In this document: positions 13,534 to 18,451 of the stretch, piece by piece
Numbering within the stretch: the first letter of the stretch is position 1
Layout of the letters: every line of letters begins with the position of its first letter
Assembly (NCBI GenBank): GCA_022570975.1
Contig: JACZYS010000002.1
Span: forward strand, 12,259-30,709
Direction: 5' to 3'
From: Candidatus Zixiibacteriota bacterium
GTDB taxonomy: Bacteria; Zixibacteria; MSB-5A5; GN15; FEB-12
Length of the DNA stretch: 18,451 nt
Translations under genes and position numbers: made by a program
Notes under the pieces: model-generated
Told to the model about the DNA's origin: nothing
Seen by the model: the letters and a program-made list of their open reading frames with translations, nothing else
Databases searched by the model: none

Positions 13534-14601
13534 CTAATAAGTATCGTCATCCACCAAAATTTTATGAAGCCCCGGGTTACTGCCCCTCACTTTTTTTTCA
13601 AGAACGGTTTCATAAACCCGGACATATTCTTCCACCATACGGTCCACTGTGAAATGCTGTTCAACATAGCGGTGGCAATATGCTCGATCAATATCTTTTA
13701 TATGTTCAACAGCGTCGACAGCATCATTCACTGTTTCTACAAGAAAGCCGTTTTTACCAGGCACGATCAACTCTGGCATGCTGCCCTTGTTAAAGGCAAT
13801 CACTGGAGTACCGCAGGCCATGGACTCTATTACGGACAGGCCGAAAGGCTCATTGAAATTTATGGGATGCAGAAGCGCGTATGCCTTACCAAGCAGTTGG
13901 TTGCGCTGAACCGACCCGACGCTGCCGACATAGACCGCATTGTCATTATCCAGATGCGGTTCAACGTACTGGTGATAGTAGGCTTCATCCTGAATGATTC
14001 CCGCCAAAATCAGTTTTTTGCTGCAGGCTCTGGCAATTTCAAGGGCCTCTCGGGCACCCTTGTCTTGGTGAATGCGTCCGAAAAAGAGCAGATAATCGTC
14101 CGGTTCAGGCTGAAAACCAAACTGCTTCATATCGATGCCGTGATGGATGGTTTTGATATAGTCAAGATCCGGAGACCGGTCCGCATCGCTGATGGAAACA
14201 TAGAACACTGTGCTGTTATATTTTTTGTAAACTGGCAGAATTCCGGGTGATGAAAAGCCGTGAATCGTTGTAATGAATGGGGTGGCGATAAGTCCGGTAT
14301 AGGTCAAGGGTAAAAAGTCAAAATTGTTATGGATAATATCAAACTCTTCAGCATGCTCAAAGAGTTCTGAAATGTGCAAGCTCTCCCACACTTTTGACAT
14401 AATTGAATGATCTTCTTCATAGCCCCGCGCGCAAACGGCATGCAGCTTACCGCTTGTTTCCGAATCGCCGGTTGCAAAAAGGGTTACATCGTCGCCGCGC
14501 GATACCAACCCTTCGGTTAAAAGGGATACCACGTTTTCCCACGGACCATAGTGTCGCGGTGGCGTGCGCCAGGCAATCGGCGAGAGCATTGCAATACGCA
14601 T
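13534..14601 (-). CDS. GT4-family glycosyltransferase
   Basis: A retaining GT-B glycosyltransferase, 355 aa, which moves a sugar from a nucleotide-sugar donor to a glycan acceptor in the cytoplasm. The N-terminal acceptor domain begins MRIAMLSPIAWRTPP with a YGPWENVV loop. TTIHGFSS (111-118) and HHGID are typical. The donor domain has FFGRIHQDKG with Arg176 and Lys181, and the E-x7-E motif EPFGLSVIE (Glu251 to Glu259). No signal or membrane segment. It starts 14 bases after the stop of the 768-aa glycosyltransferase gene with AAAGGA six bases before ATG, so the two are co-transcribed. Donor and acceptor are not deducible; mannose is suggested only by the neighbouring GH130 gene. Confidence 0.88.
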   Translation of the reverse strand: MRIAMLSPIAWRTPPRHYGPWENVVSLLTEGLVSRGDDVTLFATGDSETSGKLHAVCARGYEEDHSIMSKVWESLHISELFEHAEEFDIIHNNFDFLPLTYTGLIATPFITTIHGFSSPGILPVYKKYNSTVFYVSISDADRSPDLDYIKTIHHGIDMKQFGFQPEPDDYLLFFGRIHQDKGAREALEIARACSKKLILAGIIQDEAYYHQYVEPHLDNDNAVYVGSVGSVQRNQLLGKAYALLHPINFNEPFGLSVIESMACGTPVIAFNKGSMPELIVPGKNGFLVETVNDAVDAVEHIKDIDRAYCHRYVEQHFTVDRMVEEYVRVYETVLEKKVRGSNPGLHKILVDDDTY

Positions 14602-14615
14602 GGCTAATCCTTTAC

Positions 14616-16922
14616 TTAATCGGTTGATTGTGACGATGATTGTTTTAAAATCTCGTCGTCATAAAGCTTTTGCAATGTCATCAGCGAAAGCAGCCAGGCC
14701 AGGGACGACTCAGCGCCTTCATTATTGTTGATGCCATCCGCCATCAGCCCGTCACGGCAGCCGCCGGTCTTGGCATCGTAGAGCGGCATATTCAGATCAT
14801 TGTGTCCGAGAAACCATTGAAAGCACATGACTGCATTGTCGATCCATGTTTTGTCCCGAGTAATGTTAAAGGCTTCGACACAGGCTTCAATCATGGCATT
14901 AGCTTCGATGGGCTGCTGGTCGAAACGAGCCTTGTGGCCGTCTTTTTCATACCATCCGTTATTGCCGATCGGCACAAAGTGGCCTTTTTCGGTTTGGACA
15001 TTGAGTAGCCATTCAAGAGTTCTCAAGCCTAAGTCGACCATATCGCTGCGCTGCATCCATTGGCCTGACAGCAGCAGGGCATGAGGTAGTTTGCCGTTGG
15101 CATAATTTAACGCACTTTCAGGCCAGAGCCAACCTTCGCTGGCGTTGTTTTCAAATTGTTTGAAGAGCCTGTCTGCAAGGATTTCTCGAATTCTGCGTAC
15201 TTCACTATCACCCGAAAATTTTTGCAGGTAGGCATGCATGCCCACCAGGGCAAACGCGGTGGCGCGGGGCGAATTAAAATGTTCGACTGCTTTCAGAGCC
15301 TGGCCGAAAAGCGTTGTCGCCATTGCCAGTTGTCCAGGATTTTCAAGAAATACCACAGCTTTGCCGAGTCCCCAGAGCGCTCTGCCGTGAGCATCTTCAG
15401 AGCCCACCTCCTCAGTCCATTGCCGGGCATAGGTCATAAAATTACGAAACCGTCCCTTTTCGACATTGAAGGCATACTGCAGGAAGCTGAGATACTGGCT
15501 GCTGAGGTAATCGAAGTCCATGCCACCGCTAATAAGGTATTTTCGGCCCATGGCTGCAACCATCAGCGCTCTGGCATTATCATCAGTGCAGTAGCCATGG
15601 ACACGGTCGGGAATAGTATGAGTGGCATGTTGTAAGATGCCCGTATCGTCTGTAAGGGTTTTCAGGTGATCAAGCTTTATTTCCGGGAGCTCGAAATTTG
15701 TGATGGATTTGATGTTTTCAATATATGAGTGCCGGGGGCGGGGGCGCCGGGCACGGTTGAGTTTAACCTCGCTGAAAACTTCTAGATATCTTTGGGATAC
15801 CTCCTTCCAGATCGCCGCACGAGAGAATGTATAGGCTTTTTTGCGCATCGCGTTCCTGCGTACATCATCGTCTAGAAGGTCGATGATTTGTTCGGCCATG
15901 GCCTCAGAGTTTTTGAATTGAACAATGATACCCCGTCCTTCGGCAAGCATCTCGGTCGCATACCAGTACGGGGTTGAAATGACGGCTTTGCCGGTCCCCA
16001 TGGCATAGGCGAGCGTCCCGGAAGTAATCTGGGCTTCTTCAAGATAGGGGGTTACGTATATATCAGCGGTGCCGAGAAACTCACATAATTCTTTCAACTC
16101 GACAAACCGGTTTTGAAAAATGACATGATCGCTGATATTGAGTTTGTGCACGAGTTGTTGCAGACTAATGCGATATTCCTCCCCATGCGCCTTCAAAATA
16201 GACGGATGGGTTGCTCCTAAGATAATATAGGTGACATCAGGGTGTTTTTTGGTGACGGACGGAAGCGCCTGCAGCACATTTTCAATGCCCTTATTTGGGG
16301 AAAGCAGGCCGAATGTGAGAAGGACCCTTTTACCTTCCACACCGAACTGATCTTTGTAGAAGTTAGGATCAATAAAAGGCATATCCGGAATGCCGTGATG
16401 GATAAAGGCTATTTTCTCCTCCGGAACGGCATAGATGTCTTTGAGGAAATCGAAAGCCTTCCGGCTCATAACGATCAGTTTATCGGACAGATCGGACAAC
16501 TTGTGCATGACTTCACGATATTCCGGGGCGGGGTCTCTCAGAACCGTATGCAGGGTTGTCACGACCGGCATGCGAAGATCTGCGAGGAGTTTCAGGATAT
16601 GGCTGCCAGCCGGGCCGCCAAAAATACCATATTCATGCTGCACACAGACAATATCAACCTGGCTGATATTGAGAAACTCCGATGCGACACTGTAATCGGT
16701 AAGTTTGTTCTGGTTGATCTCAAATCGCACTTTTTCAGGATATGGATATCCCTCCGGTTTGTCGTTCATGACAACCGCCCTGCAGTTGATGTCAGGCGCT
16801 TCTGTCGATAAAGCCTCAACAAGATCAGTGGTGAATGTTGCAATACCACACTGGCGGGGTAAATAGTTACCGATTACGGCAACCGAATTAATTCCCTCAT
16901 AATACTGAATAACAGATGCCAT
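14616..16922 (-). CDS. two-domain protein: GT4-like glycosyltransferase fused to a C-terminal helical (toroid-like) domain
   Basis: The 768-aa protein joins a GT-B glycosyltransferase (about 1-395) to a second domain (about 408-760). The first half opens with VAVIGNYLPRQCGIATF, has VQHEYGIFGGPAG and TTLHTV in the acceptor domain, TFGLLSPNKGIENVL, and a GT4-like EEAQITSGTLAYAMGTGK donor motif (295-312), where the second Glu of E-x7-E is not seen. The second half contains HGYCTDDNARAL (about 442-453), WLWPESALNYANGKLPHALL, HFVPIGNNGWY and QQPIEANAMIEA, spaced like an alpha/alpha-toroid seen in glycan-processing enzymes; its acidic TDDNA motif could be catalytic. First gene of the minus-strand operon, with AGGG six bases before ATG. 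Whether the second domain cleaves, binds or modifies glycan is unknown. Confidence 0.85.
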   Translation of the reverse strand: MASVIQYYEGINSVAVIGNYLPRQCGIATFTTDLVEALSTEAPDINCRAVVMNDKPEGYPYPEKVRFEINQNKLTDYSVASEFLNISQVDIVCVQHEYGIFGGPAGSHILKLLADLRMPVVTTLHTVLRDPAPEYREVMHKLSDLSDKLIVMSRKAFDFLKDIYAVPEEKIAFIHHGIPDMPFIDPNFYKDQFGVEGKRVLLTFGLLSPNKGIENVLQALPSVTKKHPDVTYIILGATHPSILKAHGEEYRISLQQLVHKLNISDHVIFQNRFVELKELCEFLGTADIYVTPYLEEAQITSGTLAYAMGTGKAVISTPYWYATEMLAEGRGIIVQFKNSEAMAEQIIDLLDDDVRRNAMRKKAYTFSRAAIWKEVSQRYLEVFSEVKLNRARRPRPRHSYIENIKSITNFELPEIKLDHLKTLTDDTGILQHATHTIPDRVHGYCTDDNARALMVAAMGRKYLISGGMDFDYLSSQYLSFLQYAFNVEKGRFRNFMTYARQWTEEVGSEDAHGRALWGLGKAVVFLENPGQLAMATTLFGQALKAVEHFNSPRATAFALVGMHAYLQKFSGDSEVRRIREILADRLFKQFENNASEGWLWPESALNYANGKLPHALLLSGQWMQRSDMVDLGLRTLEWLLNVQTEKGHFVPIGNNGWYEKDGHKARFDQQPIEANAMIEACVEAFNITRDKTWIDNAVMCFQWFLGHNDLNMPLYDAKTGGCRDGLMADGINNNEGAESSLAWLLSLMTLQKLYDDEILKQSSSQSTD

Positions 16923-16961
16923 ACCAGCCCTAAATAAGTGTAATCAAATTGATCGAATAAA

Positions 16962-16988
16962 ACTATAACACAGGAAATGTTCGGTCAA
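16962..16988 (-). promoter_or_regulatory. promoter of the glycosyltransferase-GH130 operon
   Basis: On the minus strand TTGACC (16988-16983) and TATAGT (16967-16962) are 15 bp apart, with TGn directly before the -10 (extended -10, 16970-16968) making up for the short spacer. Transcription would start about 33 bases before the ATG at 16922. The rest of the 168-bp gap to the HNH gene is AT-rich without visible genes. Confidence 0.5.
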
Positions 16989-17090
16989 GAAAAACCCAAA
17001 ATGAATTTGACGGATAAAATTTAACCGAAACACAGAACATTTCGAGTGAAAAATGAAGTTATCAAAATATAACAAAAATGCAAACGAAAA

Positions 17091-17684
17091 TTAGAAACGT
17101 CTAGAGGGTGGCAGTAGTTGCTGCAATCGCAGCCAATTTTTTGCCTCCTCAATAGTTTCAAAAATCCTACGCCCTTTAATGGTATTGCAAAGGTGACAGG
17201 CCGCGACGAAGTTGTCGTTATTGTTGTTCATGGTATATTCAAATGGTGTGATGTGATCCCAATTAAGGCGTAGTTTTATAGGATGCCCATCGCCTTTGAC
17301 ATACCAGGAAGTGAAAGGACTTTCGCAATAAAAACACCGATTATCTTGCTCAATTAAAATTTCCTTCTTCAACCATACAGGTGGCTGCTTTCGTCTGTCT
17401 CTTGGTTGAGAAATCATTTTGCTTCGATGGGGAAACTCATCAACGTGCGCGGCACAGCATTGCGTTACTCCTTGAACACAAATAGAATAAAGCTTGCAAT
17501 ATGGACATTTTACACGTCGCAGTATAGTGTTCCCATAGATAGCCCAATATCCCATTGGTCCTTCCCCCGTGAAAAGTTTATAACGACACTGTATACCGTT
17601 GCAACGCTTATGGCAAGGCTTTAAAGCATCTTTTTTTGTCCATTGGGAAGTTTGATAAAAATGGTCTATAGCTTCGATTGCCAC
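17091..17684 (-). CDS. HNH endonuclease-like protein, phage-type
   Basis: The C-terminal half carries a zinc-finger HNH nuclease: RCFYC (Cys117, Cys120), LNWDHITPF with Asp143-His144, NNDNFVAACHLCNTIKGRR with Asn158, Cys163 and Cys166. The N-terminal half has another set of cysteines (CHKRCNGIQC at 24-33, CPYC at 60-63, Cys69, Cys76-77), probably a second zinc site of unknown role. HNH proteins of this kind lie beside terminase genes in many phages and nick DNA during packaging, but no terminase follows here. The predicted GTG start (17684) lies directly against the U-tract of a terminator and has no Shine-Dalgarno, so the real start or its expression is unclear. At 197 aa the domain itself is complete. 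Confidence 0.75.
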   Translation of the reverse strand: MAIEAIDHFYQTSQWTKKDALKPCHKRCNGIQCRYKLFTGEGPMGYWAIYGNTILRRVKCPYCKLYSICVQGVTQCCAAHVDEFPHRSKMISQPRDRRKQPPVWLKKEILIEQDNRCFYCESPFTSWYVKGDGHPIKLRLNWDHITPFEYTMNNNNDNFVAACHLCNTIKGRRIFETIEEAKNWLRLQQLLPPSRRF

Positions 17685-17716
17685 AAAAAACCCCCCAGAT
17701 TTCTCCGGGGGGTTTT
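17685..17716 (-). terminator. strong rho-independent terminator after the lysis genes
   Basis: AAAACCCCCC pairs with GGGGGGTTTT (10 bp), with AGA/TCT inside the 10-base loop able to pair further. On the minus strand it ends in a TTTTTT tract (17690-17685). It lies 42 bases after the Rz1-like stop codon and should end the phage lysis transcript. The HNH start codon begins with the base right after the T tract. Confidence 0.88.
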
Positions 17717-17758
17717 GAGGAGGAAGCAGGCTTTGGAGTCCTGCAACCCTCTACCAGA

Positions 17759-18100
17759 CTAGTCCGGGGCACCCAACCCCTCTGGCAGAGCCTTTGACAG
17801 CTGCCTGCAGGCGTCCAGGCGCTCTTTGAAGTTCTTTCTTTGGGTGTTTGAAATAATCAACGATGCGACTGCATCATCCAAAAGGTTCATAATTCGTTCC
17901 ACCGTCCAATCTCCGCCCTTTTGACCCACCCATTTGGAGACTGGCAATGGCAGTAAGTCTGTCGGCTCATTGTCGCAAGGCACTGGAACCGGGATCTTCA
18001 CATCCCGGTAGACGATCCTAGTGCATCCCACACAAAGCAGCAAGGCAATGCTCAATCCAATAATCCAAGTGATTCCTATTCTTAAATAATCCTTCACCAT
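17759..18100 (-). CDS. Rz1-like outer-membrane spanin lipoprotein
   Basis: The 113-aa product begins with a hydrophobic helix and the lipobox LLCVGC (Cys about residue 25), followed by a proline-rich stretch (KIPVPVPCDNEP), as in Rz1 o-spanins, and a helical tail. It would be lipidated and held in the outer membrane, pairing with the i-spanin encoded just upstream to fuse the membranes in the last step of phage lysis. Its start overlaps the end of the i-spanin frame by 7 bases (ATGGTGA). It is longer than typical Rz1 proteins; the extra C-terminal roughly 60 residues look like an ordinary soluble helix. GGGGGGGAGAT precedes the ATG with very short spacing. The spanin call rests on lipobox, proline content and position. 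Confidence 0.65.
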   Translation of the reverse strand: MVKDYLRIGITWIIGLSIALLLCVGCTRIVYRDVKIPVPVPCDNEPTDLLPLPVSKWVGQKGGDWTVERIMNLLDDAVASLIISNTQRKNFKERLDACRQLSKALPEGLGAPD

Positions 18101-18447
18101 ATCTCCCCCCCTAGCTGGCCAGCAAACCTAGAAACAGCGCCAGAACAATCACTAGCAAAAGGAACTCGCCGAATAAGTTCAATTCTTTTTTGAGCCCCGG
18201 CCAGCCTTTCCGCATTGCGTCTATGAGCGTCTTTACTTCGTCTTTTGGCATGAGCTAACTCCTTTCCTAGTGCTTCAACGGCTGCGTTTTGTTTACTGAG
18301 TGCCGTGCTGTAATCCATAATCTCAACCTGGAGCTTCAGGTTCTTTTTCTCCAGCTTCCACACAGTCAATTTCTGAGCCCCTGCGTATACAGTCAGGCTC
18401 AAACAAACAGCGATTAAACCCGACGCCAGTGGATTTTTTAAAATCAA
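18094..18447 (-). CDS. Rz-like inner-membrane spanin, probably cut by the window edge
   Basis: The product has an N-terminal transmembrane segment (about residues 5-24), a long charged coiled coil (about 28-95) and a C-terminal region with a single Cys (RVPFASDC), the outline of Rz i-spanins. These span the periplasm and bind the Rz1 lipoprotein. Only 4 bases remain upstream of the TTG used as start, so the real start probably lies outside the window and 117 aa is a minimum. It overlaps the Rz1-like gene at its 3' end. A second gene with its own strong ribosome binding site lies inside it in another frame (18111-18251). Confidence 0.65.
   Translation of the reverse strand: MILKNPLASGLIAVCLSLTVYAGAQKLTVWKLEKKNLKLQVEIMDYSTALSKQNAAVEALGKELAHAKRRSKDAHRRNAERLAGAQKRIELIRRVPFASDCSGAVSRFAGQLGGEIW
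18111..18251 (-). CDS. 46-aa single-span membrane protein nested in the Rz-like gene
   Basis: An ATG at 18251 is preceded by AAAGGAG at an ideal 7-base spacing and opens a 46-codon frame different from that of the surrounding spanin gene. The product has a charged amphipathic N-terminal half (MPKDEVKTLIDAMRKGWPG) and a C-terminal hydrophobic helix (FGEFLLLVIVLALFLGLLAS) ending at TAG 18111-18113. Such a layout fits a small membrane protein, for instance a lysis accessory or antiholin-like factor, but that role is inferred only from position and topology. Its ribosome binding site is better than that of either flanking spanin gene, which argues it is translated. The stop lies 10 bases before the Rz1-like ATG, so it could couple translation into that gene. 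Confidence 0.6.
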   Translation of the reverse strand: MPKDEVKTLIDAMRKGWPGLKKELNLFGEFLLLVIVLALFLGLLAS

Positions 18448-18451
18448 AGCA

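Noticed and set aside
13483..14250. 255-codon plus-strand open frame over the GT4 gene
   Set aside because: It is antisense to a clear glycosyltransferase with all family motifs, has no ribosome binding site and no recognisable domain.
17717..17768. tRNA-Trp-like sequence on the minus strand (loop CTCCAAA within GCAGG/CCTGC, acceptor-like CCCCGGA/TCTGGGG)
   Set aside because: The anticodon stem has a mismatch next to the loop, no T-arm with TTCRANY exists, and the 3' part is the terminator hairpin. The 5' part lies inside the Rz1-like gene. Treated as chance resemblance.

Overview
The window is a mosaic of four blocks, apparently from an uncultured bacterium. The left block looks like the FCB superphylum (Bacteroidetes/Zixibacteria-like). 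Its principal sigma factor is short and lacks region 1.1, and the order folB-folK-deoxynucleoside kinase-panB is of a kind seen there. The lineage call is from memory of family sequences, not from a search, and is tentative.

Block 1 (1-8.4 kb) is chromosomal housekeeping DNA. On the minus strand lie an HtrA/DegP-type periplasmic protease and the primary sigma factor, closed by a strong terminator at the left. Diverging from them is a tight plus-strand operon: class II aldolase, aminotransferase-like protein, folB, folK, deoxynucleoside kinase, panB. Both divergent transcription units have recognisable promoters. The operon joins folate synthesis to pantothenate synthesis, since PanB uses methylene-tetrahydrofolate. 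Two proteins keep their fold but have lost a catalytic residue: the aminotransferase has Tyr in place of the PLP lysine, and a membrane-anchored Ser/Thr kinase has HGN in place of HRD.

Block 2 (about 8.48-10.6 kb) is a decayed integration hotspot with no intact gene. It holds a primase-like fragment, an excisionase-type HTH gene with an amber stop, a tyrosine integrase with an amber stop and no catalytic domain, a tRNA(CAU) 5' half, a tRNA(CGU)-like piece, phased direct repeats resembling integrase arm sites, a strong terminator and a tRNA(CAU) 3' half. The kinase gene on its left edge seems to have lost its normal start.

Block 3 (10.6-16.9 kb) is carbohydrate-related and visibly richer in GC. 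It has an orphan MalK/UgpC/MsmX-type ABC ATPase on the plus strand, and on the minus strand a cytoplasmic glycan cluster: a 768-aa two-domain glycosyltransferase, a GT4 glycosyltransferase, and a GH130-family phosphorylase/hydrolase. The likely theme is synthesis and phosphorolytic recovery of a mannose-containing glycan, but the product cannot be read from the sequence.

Block 4 (17.0 kb to the end) is the edge of a phage late region on the minus strand: an i-spanin-like protein (cut by the window edge), a 46-codon membrane micro-gene nested in another frame, an Rz1-like lipoprotein, a strong terminator and an HNH protein. No terminase or structural gene follows, so this is a prophage remnant, a prophage boundary or an assembly join. 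No rRNA, intact tRNA or CRISPR array was seen.
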